Origin: Bordetella sp. BOR01
GTDB taxonomy: Bacteria; Pseudomonadota; Gammaproteobacteria; Burkholderiales; Burkholderiaceae_B
Assembly (NCBI RefSeq): GCF_019218885.1
Contig: NZ_JAHUWT010000003.1
Location: 930,001 to 994,000, forward strand
Reading direction: 5' to 3'
DNA length: 64,000 bases
Shown here: positions 26,478 through 36,940 of the stretch, in pieces
Position numbering within the stretch: the stretch's first letter is position 1
How the letters are laid out: every line of letters begins with the position of its first letter
The notes under the pieces: generated by a model
What the model saw: only the letters and a program-made list of their open reading frames with translations
Databases searched by the model: none
Told to the model about the DNA's origin: nothing
Made by a program: the position numbers and the translations under genes

Positions 26478-28199
26478 TCAACCGGTGAAGCCGTATAACG
26501 CCTCGGCCTGCGCCGCTGAAAGTTTGCCGTCCGCGATATCGGCCCGCACGGCCTGGCGCTCGCGCTTGGCCGGATCGCCGTAGCCTCCGCCGCCGGGCGT
26601 CTGCACAATGACGCGGTCGCCCTTGCGCAAATCGGCCACCTGCTTGGAAGGGATCTCTTCCACCTCGCCGGATGCACGCACGATGACCGAATGCTCGCAG
26701 GCGCCGCTGGCGCCGCCTGCGGAACCCTGTGCAGGGCAATAGTGCCGCTCTCCGCGGTGCGTAAAGACTGCGCTGTCGCCCAGCAGCTCGAATTCCTTGA
26801 CCAGGCCCAGCCCGCCGCGGAACGTTCCTGCGCCGCCCGAATCCGGACGCAGTTCCAGCCGGTGCACGCGAATCGGCGCCTCGAGTTCCAGCGCCTCGAC
26901 CGGCAGATTCATGCAGTTCGATGCGTCGGTCTCGACCACATCCACCCCGTCGCAGCGACGGCTGGCACCGCTGCCGCCCGTGATCAGTTCGCCAACGACA
27001 TAAGACTTGCCATCGGCCTGCTTGCCGCCGAACGCCAATGCCAGCAGCACGCCAGCCGAATCCGCGGGCACCTTGTCGGGCAGCGCCTCTTTGAAGGCGC
27101 CCAGGATGCAGCCGGTAATACGCTTGATGGTGGCAGTGCGCGAACCCACCGGTGCCGGCTCTTCGGGATTGACCAGCGAGCCCTTGGGCAGGTGCAGCGA
27201 CACCGGCCGGAAGCAGCCGGCATTGGTCGGGATCTCGGGATCGGTCAAGGCGCGCACCGCAAAGTACGCGGCCGCCTGCGACCCGGATTTGACGCAATTG
27301 AACGGGCCGCGCAACTGCGCGCTGGAGCCCGTGAAATCGACATGCATGGCACCGTTGCCCACCGTCACGGCCACTTCGATGCGCACGCGCTGGTCCAGAT
27401 CGATGCCGTCGTTGTCCAGCCAGTCCACGTAGCGGTACACACCGGCTGGAATCATGTCGAGCTGCGCGCGCGTCAATGCCTCGGAATGCGTCAGCAATGC
27501 GGCGAATACGGATTCGAGCAAGGCGATGTCGTATACCTTGGTCAGCTCGACCAGGCGGCGTGCGCCGATCCGGCAGGCGGCAATCTGCGCGTTGATGTCC
27601 CCCATGAAGGTATCGGGAATGCGCACGTTCAGCCGCAGCAAGCTGACCAGCGTCTGGTTGATCTCGCCAGCGTCGAACAGCTTCAGTGGCGGGATCCGGA
27701 TCCCTTCTTGATAGATTTCGGTCGCGTTGGTGGGAATGGACCCGGGCGTCATGCCGCCCACGTCCTGGTGGTGCGTCATCGTGGCCGACATCGCAATCAC
27801 CCGCCCATCGACAAACACCGGCGCCACCAGCGCGATGTCCGGCAAGTGCGTGCCCCCCAGATACGGGTCGTTCATGATGTAGATGTCGCCATCCCGCATC
27901 GTATCCAGCGGATACTCGCGCAAGAGGGTCTCCACGATGGGGATCAGCGTCGCCAGGTGAATGGGCACGGCGCAGGCCTGCGCCAGCGATTCGCCGGCGG
28001 TCGTGAACAGGCTGGCCGACGCGTCCAGCCCTTCTTTCACGATCGGAGAAAACGAACTGCGCAGCAGCGTCGACTCCATCTCGTTGGCAATGCCTTCCAG
28101 CTTGTTGCGCACCACCTCCAGCGTGACCGGATCGGGGCCGGCCTGAGCCGCCTTGCCGGGCGGCGGCGCCGGACGTTCGAGCGTAGCTTGATTCGTCAT
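26478..28199 (-). CDS. hyuB: Hydantoinase B/oxoprolinase family protein
   Basis: 573 residues, full length for HyuB. Key segments are DPVTLEVVRNKLEGIANEM shortened to LEVVRNKLEGIANEM, then SATMTHHQDVGGMTPGS with the metal-linked HxxD, and GDIYIMNDPYLGGTHLPDI. HyuB pairs with HyuA to hydrolyse N-methylhydantoin, hydantoin derivatives or 5-oxoproline, with ATP use by HyuA. Related pairs are acetone or acetophenone carboxylases, but those carry extra subunits absent here. It lies 24 bp after hyuA. Confidence 0.9.
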   Translation of the reverse strand: MTNQATLERPAPPPGKAAQAGPDPVTLEVVRNKLEGIANEMESTLLRSSFSPIVKEGLDASASLFTTAGESLAQACAVPIHLATLIPIVETLLREYPLDTMRDGDIYIMNDPYLGGTHLPDIALVAPVFVDGRVIAMSATMTHHQDVGGMTPGSIPTNATEIYQEGIRIPPLKLFDAGEINQTLVSLLRLNVRIPDTFMGDINAQIAACRIGARRLVELTKVYDIALLESVFAALLTHSEALTRAQLDMIPAGVYRYVDWLDNDGIDLDQRVRIEVAVTVGNGAMHVDFTGSSAQLRGPFNCVKSGSQAAAYFAVRALTDPEIPTNAGCFRPVSLHLPKGSLVNPEEPAPVGSRTATIKRITGCILGAFKEALPDKVPADSAGVLLALAFGGKQADGKSYVVGELITGGSGASRRCDGVDVVETDASNCMNLPVEALELEAPIRVHRLELRPDSGGAGTFRGGLGLVKEFELLGDSAVFTHRGERHYCPAQGSAGGASGACEHSVIVRASGEVEEIPSKQVADLRKGDRVIVQTPGGGGYGDPAKRERQAVRADIADGKLSAAQAEALYGFTG

Positions 28200-28223
28200 G
28201 ATGTGTTCTCTGGCTTGTCGTGA

Positions 28224-30269
28224 TTAACGGGTCAGGATGAGATTGCCGTTGTCGTCCACCCGGCCTTGCCAGCCCGGCTCGACCAGCGTGGTGGTATCGG
28301 CCTGCTCGACGATGGCCGGCCCCTGGAACTCGAAACCGGCCGGCATGGCTTCGCGGCGATAGATATCGGCTTGCGCGGGGCCATCCTGGCCGGCCACCAG
28401 GATGCTGCGCTGTCCGCGCAGCGGCGGCTCGCCTGTGCTCTGGTAGGCCGAACTGTCGATGCTGTCCTGGCCGCCAGCCTGGTGCACGGCGCGCAGGTTG
28501 ACAATGCGCGCGGGTGTGCGGGTGCTGTAGCCGTAGATTCGGGCATGGGCCTGCAGAAACTCTTCCAACAGCAGGCCGCACGGATCGTCGGCGTCGGGCA
28601 GCAGTGGCACTTCGATCGAATACGCCTGGCCGACATAGCAAATGTCGGCGTAGTACCGTACGGCACTGCTGTGCGGTTGTGTCGCCTCGTTGCGCATCAG
28701 TTCGGCGCATTGCGCATCCAGCGTATCCAGCACGGCGCGGATAGCCGGTATTTCGCCGGCATCCAATGCCTTGCCGAAAGCCAGCGAGCTTTCGTGCTCG
28801 ATGGGCGCAGCCAGCAACCCTGCGGCCGACAGCACCCCCGGATAACGCGGCACGACCACGCGCGATATGCTGAGCTCGTGCGCCAGCGGCACGATATGCA
28901 CCGCACCGCCGCCGCCCAGCGGCATCAGCGTGAACTTGCGCGGATCCAGCCCCTGGCGGATAGATACCAACCGGATACCCTCGGCCATCTGGGCGTTCAC
29001 GATCCGGTGTATGCCCAACGCGGCCTGCTCGACAGTCATTCCCAATGGGCGCGCGATCTTTTCCATGATCGCTTCATGCGATTTTTCCGGATATAGCTTG
29101 AGCGACCCGCCGGCAAAGTAATCGGGGTTCAGGTAGCCCAGCACGATCGATGCGTCGGTCACGGTCGGCTGTTCCCCGCCTCGCCCAAAGCAGGCCGGGC
29201 CGGGTTCCGAGCCGGCCGAACGCGGCCCCACGCGCAGCCCGCCGGCACCGTCAATCCACGCAATCGAGCCGCCGCCGGCCCCGATCGAATTCACGTCCAC
29301 CATGGCAACACGCACCGGGTAGCCGTCGATCAGGCCTTCAGAACGGATCATCGCCTTGCCTTTGCTGATCAACGCGATGTCACTGCTGGTTCCACCGATA
29401 TCCACCGTGATCAGGTCTTCCGTGCCGGCCGCTTTCCCGGCGATCTGGGCCCCGATCACACCGGCAGCCGGCCCCGACAGGAACAGGCGCACCGGGCGGC
29501 TGCGCGCCACTTTCGAGGCCATCAGCCCGCCGCGCGACTGCATGACCTGGAAAGGCGCCTGCACGCCGCTTTTCTCCAGCCCGTTCTCCAGCCGCGATAA
29601 ATAGCGATCGATAACTGGCTTGACGTAGGCGTCGAAACCCGTGACCACCGTGCGCTCATACTCGCGAAAGGCCGGGTCCACCTCGTGCGACACCGCCAGG
29701 GTAAGGTCCGGGTAGGCGGCCGATATCAAGGCCTTGGCGCGCTGCTCGTGCTGCGGATTCGCAAAAGAAAACAGAAAGCAGATAGCCAGCGCATCCACGT
29801 CCTGTGCGACGAGTTCGGCTACCCGCTGCATCAGCGCCTCTTCATCCAGGGCCGTCACGATCGAGCCATCGGCGGCAACCCGCTCGGGCACCTCTTTGCG
29901 CAAGCCGCCCGGAATCAGGAACGACGGCGTCTCTGACGTCAGGATCACGTCATACATGCGATGGCGCATCTGCCGCCCGATTTCCAACACGTCCTTGAAC
30001 CCTTGCGTGGTAATCAGGCCGACCTTGGCTCCCCGGCGTTCCAGCACGGCATTGGTGGCGACCGTCGTGCCGTGCACGAAACGCTCGATGTACTTGGGGT
30101 CGACCCCCCACTCGTCGCGAATACGTCCGATCGCGTCGAAGACCGCCAGGCTTTCGTCCTGGCGCGTCGTCGGAATCTTGAAGTAGCGCAGCCGCCCGCT
30201 TGCATCCCGCCCGACCACATCGGTAAAAGTGCCGCCGATGTCCACGGCCACTTGCAATGCTTCAGACAT
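28224..30269 (-). CDS. hyuA: Hydantoinase A/oxoprolinase family protein (ATP-dependent)
   Basis: 681 residues. VDIGGTFTDVV (8-18) is the phosphate-1 loop of the ASKHA fold, and TVDIGGTSSDIALIS (about 295) the second phosphate loop. VHGTTVATNAVLERRG and RRLGPRSAGSEPGP-like GPRSAGSEPGPACFGRGG are family hallmarks. It phosphorylates or activates the ring for opening by HyuB. The start is set by GAGGGG 8 bp before the ATG at 30269. It is the first gene of the nine-gene minus-strand run, with an inverted repeat just upstream as a candidate operator. Confidence 0.9.
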   Translation of the reverse strand: MSEALQVAVDIGGTFTDVVGRDASGRLRYFKIPTTRQDESLAVFDAIGRIRDEWGVDPKYIERFVHGTTVATNAVLERRGAKVGLITTQGFKDVLEIGRQMRHRMYDVILTSETPSFLIPGGLRKEVPERVAADGSIVTALDEEALMQRVAELVAQDVDALAICFLFSFANPQHEQRAKALISAAYPDLTLAVSHEVDPAFREYERTVVTGFDAYVKPVIDRYLSRLENGLEKSGVQAPFQVMQSRGGLMASKVARSRPVRLFLSGPAAGVIGAQIAGKAAGTEDLITVDIGGTSSDIALISKGKAMIRSEGLIDGYPVRVAMVDVNSIGAGGGSIAWIDGAGGLRVGPRSAGSEPGPACFGRGGEQPTVTDASIVLGYLNPDYFAGGSLKLYPEKSHEAIMEKIARPLGMTVEQAALGIHRIVNAQMAEGIRLVSIRQGLDPRKFTLMPLGGGGAVHIVPLAHELSISRVVVPRYPGVLSAAGLLAAPIEHESSLAFGKALDAGEIPAIRAVLDTLDAQCAELMRNEATQPHSSAVRYYADICYVGQAYSIEVPLLPDADDPCGLLLEEFLQAHARIYGYSTRTPARIVNLRAVHQAGGQDSIDSSAYQSTGEPPLRGQRSILVAGQDGPAQADIYRREAMPAGFEFQGPAIVEQADTTTLVEPGWQGRVDDNGNLILTR

Positions 30270-30326
30270 ATCACGAACCCCTCGAATAGAAATCTTGAAC
30301 GGAAAGCGCATTTTCTATTTATCGTT

Positions 30327-30348
30327 TATCGATACGATTAAATCGATA
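30327..30348. promoter_or_regulatory. Inverted repeat, candidate operator of the hydantoinase operon
   Basis: TATCGAT-N8-ATCGATA lies 58-79 bp upstream of hyuA in a strongly AT-rich stretch that is the only good promoter region for the operon. The IclR protein encoded at the operon's far end is the natural candidate to bind it. The repeat is seen; the protein assignment is inference. Confidence 0.45.
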
Positions 30349-30442
30349 TACGCTATAAGGTAAGGGGCCGCGTGTACGGTGTCAACGCCTATGCAGCGCC
30401 TGCCGCACCGGGGTTTTCCCTAGCCGCACCGGCAAGGGACAA

Positions 30443-30477
30443 TAAAAAAACCCAGCCGGGATGGCTGGGTTTTTTTG
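30443..30477. terminator. Bidirectional intrinsic terminator
   Basis: The 7-bp stem CCCAGCC/GGCTGGG with a 5-nt loop is flanked by seven A on the left and seven T on the right, so it can work in both directions. It lies in the 426-bp gap between hyuA's upstream region and the end of gyrB. It can stop transcripts passing gyrB on the minus strand. The rest of this gap shows no gene. Confidence 0.8.
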
Positions 30478-30616
30478 CAGGGCCGCCCGCGTTGCGGGCG
30501 TCAGGTTTCGTCATGGGATTCCATCGGGATCAACCCACCCGCTTACGCGTTTCCGCACTACTTATATCGTCTATGTGCCGGAATGCAGAGGCGATTTTAG
30601 ATGCTTTTTATAAAAG

Positions 30617-30641
30617 AATAGGGCTGCGAATGCAGCCCTAT
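30617..30641 (-). terminator. Probable gyrB terminator
   Basis: A 10-bp stem, ATAGGGCTGC and its reverse complement, with a 4-nt loop lies 55 bp downstream of the gyrB stop on the minus strand. It is followed by a T-rich run (TTCTTTTATAAAAA). Confidence 0.65.
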
Positions 30642-30695
30642 CCTCACCGCCTGGATTTCCCGAGAAAAATCCAACTACTCACGAGATCCTGCACG

Positions 30696-33167
<2,472 letters not shown>

Positions 33168-33239
33168 TCAAAAGACGGCCTGGCGGCCAGACCGCGGCGG
33201 GCGGCAAGCGCCCGCGCGGCATAAACCCGGAGAGGCGGA

Positions 33240-34349
33240 TCAGATCCGCATGGGCATGACGACGTATTTGAACTGGTCGTCGTCGGGCAGGGTGATCAGG
33301 GCCGACGCATTGGCATCGGGCATGACCGACCACTGGATGTTCTCGGTCTTGACGTTGGCCAGCACGTCGAGCAGGTAGCTGACGTTGAAGCCCACATCCA
33401 GGGCTTCGTGGCCGTAGTCGATGTCGAGCTCTTCCTGCGCCTCTTCTTGTTCGGCGTTGGAAGACGAGATCTTCATCTGGTTCTGCGCCAATTGCAGGCG
33501 CACACCCTTGAACTTGTCGGTGGTCAGGATGGCCGCGCGCTGCAGGCTGCCCTGCAGGGCTTCGCGGCTGATCACGAACTGGCGCGTGTAATTGGTGGGA
33601 ATCACACGCGTGAAATCGGGGAACTTGCCTTCGACCAGCTTGGAAACCAGCTCGACGTCGCCGAAACGGAAACGGATCTGGCCCGGCGCCACGTCGATGG
33701 AGACGGGCTCGTCGGAATCTTCCAGCAGGCGCTGCATTTCCAGCACGGTCTTGCGCGGCACGATGACTTCATGGCGCTCGGCGATGCCGTCGGCTTCGGT
33801 GGCGCAGTGCGCCAGGCGGTGGCCATCGGTGGCCACGGCGCGCACGCAGCCGGCTTCGAATACCAGCAGCATGCCATTCAGGTAGTAGCGGATGTCTTGC
33901 TGCGCCATGGCGAAGTGCACCATGTTGAACACGTGGCGCAGCGTGCGTTGCGGCAACGTCAGGGAGACATCCCATTTTTCGGGTTGCGCAACCGTGGGAA
34001 ATTCGCTGGCGGCCAGCGTTTGCAGCGCAAAGCGGCTTTTCGCCGAATTCACCGACAGCTTGTTGTTGGCCAAGGCCAGCTTGACCTCGCCCGTATCGGG
34101 CAGCGCCTTCAGGATATCGAGCAGCTTGCGCGCCGCCACAGTGGTGGATTCGTTGTCCTGGCCCACACCGAAATCGGCGTGCGTAGTGATCTGGACTTCG
34201 AGGTCGGTCGCAATGAAGGAAACCTTGTTGCCTTCTTTGCGCATGAGGATGTTCGCCAGGATGGGCAGGGTATGGCGTCTTTCGACGATTCCCGCCACGG
34301 TCGACAGCGGTTTCAGCAATGCATCGCGTGTGGTTTGTACGAGTTGCAT
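33240..34349 (-). CDS. dnaN: DNA polymerase III sliding clamp (beta subunit)
   Basis: 369 residues, three clamp repeats. The start MQLVQTTRDALLKPL and the ETVAGIVERRHTLPILANIL-type segment (here VAGIVERRHTLPILANI) are typical. The C-terminus ends YVVMPMRI, the conserved MPMR.-type tail. It tethers Pol III to DNA as a ring. The ATG at 34349 is chosen because AAAGGA, inside the last codons of dnaA, lies 6 bp upstream; an ATG two codons earlier would overlap the dnaA stop and leave no spacing. Co-transcribed with dnaA. Confidence 0.98.
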   Translation of the reverse strand: MQLVQTTRDALLKPLSTVAGIVERRHTLPILANILMRKEGNKVSFIATDLEVQITTHADFGVGQDNESTTVAARKLLDILKALPDTGEVKLALANNKLSVNSAKSRFALQTLAASEFPTVAQPEKWDVSLTLPQRTLRHVFNMVHFAMAQQDIRYYLNGMLLVFEAGCVRAVATDGHRLAHCATEADGIAERHEVIVPRKTVLEMQRLLEDSDEPVSIDVAPGQIRFRFGDVELVSKLVEGKFPDFTRVIPTNYTRQFVISREALQGSLQRAAILTTDKFKGVRLQLAQNQMKISSSNAEQEEAQEELDIDYGHEALDVGFNVSYLLDVLANVKTENIQWSVMPDANASALITLPDDDQFKYVVMPMRI

Positions 34350-34351
34350 GT

Positions 34352-35785
34352 TCATCCTTTTAGAGTTTGTTCCAACACGTGCAGGGTATGGTTCAGCTCG
34401 GCCTGCTTGGCGCGGGCATCGGAAATCTTGCGCACGGCGTGCAGTACGGTGGTGTGATCACGGCCACCGAACAGATCGCCGATTTCCGGCAGGCTCTTCT
34501 GGGTGAGTTCCTTGGCCAGGTACATGGCCACCTGGCGCGGCATGGCAATATTTGCCGGCCGCCGTTTCGAATACATGTCGGCGACCTTGATCTTGTAGAA
34601 ATCGGCCACGGTCTTCTGGATATTCTCGACGGTGATCTGGCCGTTGGACACCGACAGCAGGTCTTTCAGGGCTTCCTTGCAAACGTCGACCGACACCACG
34701 TCGCGGCCGTGGAAGCGGGCATACGCCAATACCTTGCGCAGCGCGCCTTCCAGTTCGCGCACGTTGCTGCGCAGGTGCTTGGCGATGAAGAAAGCCACCT
34801 CTTCGGGCATGGGCACGCCTTCGGACTCGGCCTTGCGCAGCAGGATGGCCACGCGCATTTCGAGTTCGGGCGGCTCGATGGCGACGGTCAGGCCGGAATC
34901 GAACCGCGAGATCAGGCGGCTGTCGATGCCGGCCAGTTCTTTCGGATAGGTGTCGCTGGTGATGATGATTTGCTTGCGCTGCGCGACCATGGCCTCGAAC
35001 GCATAGAAGAATTCTTCCTGCGTGCGGCTCTTGCCCGAAAAAAACTGGATATCGTCGATCAGCAGCAGGTCGAGCGAATGGTAGTAGCGCTTGAAGTCGT
35101 CGAAGGCCTTGCGCTGGTACGCCTTGACCACGTCGGACACGTATTGGTCGGCATGGACATAGCGCACCCGCACCCCGGTGCCGGCAGCGACCATGGCGTT
35201 GCCGATGGCGTGGATGAGGTGGGTCTTGCCCAGGCCAACGCCGCCGTACAGGAATAGCGGGTTGTATGAAATACCCGGGTTCTCGGCCACCTGCAGCGCC
35301 GCCGCGCGCGCCAACTGGTTGGCCTTGCCGGTGACGAAATTCTCGAATGCCAGGTCGGTGTTCAGGCGCGAGCGTTCGTACACCGCGCCGGCCGCGTCGG
35401 CCTGTACCGCCGCCGCCACGGCGGCGACCGAGGCGGCGGGCGACGGGGCGATGGGTGCAGCGGGCGCGGCGGCAGGCACGCCATTGGGCCCGGGCGCCAC
35501 AGGGGCGCGGGGCGCCGCGGGCATGCGCGGTGCCGCGCTGCCGGCGGGCAGTTCGAACGCCACTTGCACCGGCCGCTGGAACCATTCGGCCGCCAGGGCC
35601 TCTATTTGATGAGAAAAATTCTTGCGCACCCAATCCAGCTTGAACCGGTTGGGCGCGGCAACGCGTAACACGGCCTGCGTCTCGTCGTACGCAAGCGGAA
35701 CCAGCGGCCGTATCCAGGCGCTGATCTGTTGGGGGGGAAGTTCCTGCTCTAGACGACTGACGCAGGTCTGCCAGAATTCTTTCAT
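34352..35785 (-). CDS. dnaA: Chromosomal replication initiator DnaA
   Basis: 477 residues. Domain I (1-80) begins [17 protein letters not shown]. An Ala/Pro-rich linker spans about 82-135. The AAA+ domain has the Walker A loop GGVGLGKTH (181-189) and Walker B LLIDDIQF. Domain IV ends with [13 protein letters not shown], which reads DnaA boxes. It opens the origin and controls its own gene. The ATG at 35785 is chosen with AAGAG upstream; a TTG five codons earlier is possible. It heads dnaA-dnaN-gyrB. Confidence 0.98.
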   Translation of the reverse strand: MKEFWQTCVSRLEQELPPQQISAWIRPLVPLAYDETQAVLRVAAPNRFKLDWVRKNFSHQIEALAAEWFQRPVQVAFELPAGSAAPRMPAAPRAPVAPGPNGVPAAAPAAPIAPSPAASVAAVAAAVQADAAGAVYERSRLNTDLAFENFVTGKANQLARAAALQVAENPGISYNPLFLYGGVGLGKTHLIHAIGNAMVAAGTGVRVRYVHADQYVSDVVKAYQRKAFDDFKRYYHSLDLLLIDDIQFFSGKSRTQEEFFYAFEAMVAQRKQIIITSDTYPKELAGIDSRLISRFDSGLTVAIEPPELEMRVAILLRKAESEGVPMPEEVAFFIAKHLRSNVRELEGALRKVLAYARFHGRDVVSVDVCKEALKDLLSVSNGQITVENIQKTVADFYKIKVADMYSKRRPANIAMPRQVAMYLAKELTQKSLPEIGDLFGGRDHTTVLHAVRKISDARAKQAELNHTLHVLEQTLKG

Positions 35786-35829
35786 GTCGCTCTTATTCAA
35801 ACCTCGATTCTACCTTGCCTAGGGGTGGG

Positions 35830-35838
35830 TTATCCACA
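35830..35838 (+). promoter_or_regulatory. Consensus DnaA box (TTATCCACA) upstream of dnaA
   Basis: A perfect 9-mer lies 45 bp from the dnaA start. A TAGAAT at 35807-35812 (minus strand) could be the dnaA -10, which puts the box at the -35 region and suggests autoregulation. It is the only exact box I find in the 268-bp dnaA-rpmH interval. Confidence 0.75.
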
Positions 35839-35878
35839 GGCTGCGGCTGTTACGTCCCTGTCTTCGGGCCGTAACTGT

Positions 35879-35907
35879 TTGACAAGGCAGAGAAAACTTG
35901 CTGAAAT
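35879..35907 (+). promoter_or_regulatory. Candidate sigma-70 promoter for rpmH-rnpA
   Basis: A perfect -35 TTGACA (35879-35884) and, after 17 bp, TGAAAT (35902-35907, four of six consensus bases). It leaves a leader of about 140 nt before rpmH, which contains the 18-bp palindrome. Confidence 0.55.
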
Positions 35908-35982
35908 GATGGGCTTTTCCGAATTCTGTCTGTCAGAAGGTTCTTTTTATGTACGCCGGGGGCCGTCCCCGCCGTTATTTGT

Positions 35983-36000
35983 GCCAGGGCATGCCCTGGC
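35983..36000. repeat. 18-bp perfect palindrome in the rpmH leader
   Basis: GCCAGGGCATGCCCTGGC reads the same on both strands and lies 54 bp before the rpmH ATG. As RNA it would form a small hairpin with at most a 7-bp stem; as DNA it could bind a dimer. There is no T-tract after it. Confidence 0.7.
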
Positions 36001-36053
36001 CGAGAACCCGTCGGGCAGGTCCCTTCTGACGTTGTTCTTTTTGTGGATCGTCC

Positions 36054-36188
36054 ATGAAACGCACCTACCAACCTTCCGTTACCCGCCGCAAGCGCACTCA
36101 CGGCTTTCGCGTACGCATGAAAACCCGCGCCGGCCGTGCCGTGCTGAACGCCCGCCGCGCCAAGGGCCGCAAGCGCCTGGCCGTCTAA
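36054..36188 (+). CDS. rpmH: 50S ribosomal protein L34
   Basis: 44 residues, the standard length. The start [18 protein letters not shown] and the basic tail [12 protein letters not shown] are diagnostic. L34 is a late-assembling protein of the large subunit. It is the first gene of the rpmH-rnpA-yidD-yidC cluster, divergent from dnaA, the usual layout near the origin. The gap to rnpA is 50 bp. Confidence 0.99.
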   Translation: MKRTYQPSVTRRKRTHGFRVRMKTRAGRAVLNARRAKGRKRLAV

Positions 36189-36238
36189 GGCCGGCACCGG
36201 GTCTTTCCGCCTTTCGCGTATCGCCGCACCGGTCGTTC

Positions 36239-36610
36239 ATGCCTCGCGCCACGCTTCCTCCCGAGGCGCGGCTGCATCGCCCCTCTGAGTTTGCCGCTGC
36301 CCTGAAAGGGCGCCGGCTGGCCCGAGGGGCTTTCTTCATTCTCAGCGCCGCGCCCAGCAGCCTGCCCCCTGGGCCGGCTGCCCAGGCACGCCTGGGCATG
36401 GTCATCGCCAAGCGCTACGCTATGCATGCCAGCACGCGTAACGCCCTCAAGCGTGTCATCCGCGAGGCCTTCCGGCATTGCCGGCTGCAACTGCCGCCCC
36501 AAGACTACGTGCTAAGGCTGCACAGCAAGCCGGCCCCGGCCTCGCTCACTGCGCTGAAACGCCTGGCGCGTACCGAAGTGGATGCTCACTTCGCTCGAGT
36601 GAAGCCATGA
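36239..36610 (+). CDS. rnpA: Ribonuclease P protein component
   Basis: 123 residues. [16 protein letters not shown] at the start and the RNR-type motif region [15 protein letters not shown] (about 67-81) are diagnostic; the basic helix contacts the RNase P RNA. The protein helps the ribozyme remove the 5' leader of pre-tRNAs. The ATG at 36239 gives the expected length. Its TGA overlaps the yidD ATG (ATGA), so translation is coupled. Confidence 0.97.
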   Translation: MPRATLPPEARLHRPSEFAAALKGRRLARGAFFILSAAPSSLPPGPAAQARLGMVIAKRYAMHASTRNALKRVIREAFRHCRLQLPPQDYVLRLHSKPAPASLTALKRLARTEVDAHFARVKP

Positions 36611-36879
36611 TCAAGGCCCTGCTGATCGCACCCATCCGGTTCTACCGGTTTTTCCTGAGCCCCTGGCTGGGGCGGCAGTGCCGTTTCACGCCCACCTGCT
36701 CGGCCTATGCCATCCAGGCCATCGAGCAGCACGGCGCCTGGCGCGGCAGTTGGCTGGCGGTGCGCCGCATCGGCCGTTGCCACCCGTGGTCGCCGGGCGG
36801 ACACGACCCCGTGCCGTCCCCGCACCACCCCGACGAGCCCGCGTGCTGCGCGCATCAGCGCCGCACCGGTCCCAATTGA
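36607..36879 (+). CDS. yidD: Membrane protein insertion efficiency factor YidD
   Basis: 90 residues. The family core is present: [23 protein letters not shown] is broken here into [10 protein letters not shown] and [19 protein letters not shown], with three conserved Cys, and [17 protein letters not shown]. An amphipathic N-terminal helix ([16 protein letters not shown]) anchors it to the inner face of the membrane. It assists YidC, whose gene follows 61 bp later. Confidence 0.97.
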   Translation: MIKALLIAPIRFYRFFLSPWLGRQCRFTPTCSAYAIQAIEQHGAWRGSWLAVRRIGRCHPWSPGGHDPVPSPHHPDEPACCAHQRRTGPN

Positions 36880-36940
36880 CGCTAAACTCGCGGGTTTGCC
36901 GTTCCGTTTCCGGCCGGCCCGCATACTTACCGTAGGCACC

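Noticed and set aside
26236-28710. An 824-codon open frame overlapping hyuA and hyuB
   Set aside because: It lies in another frame of the same strand across two recognised genes, with Arg/Gly-rich low-complexity translation.
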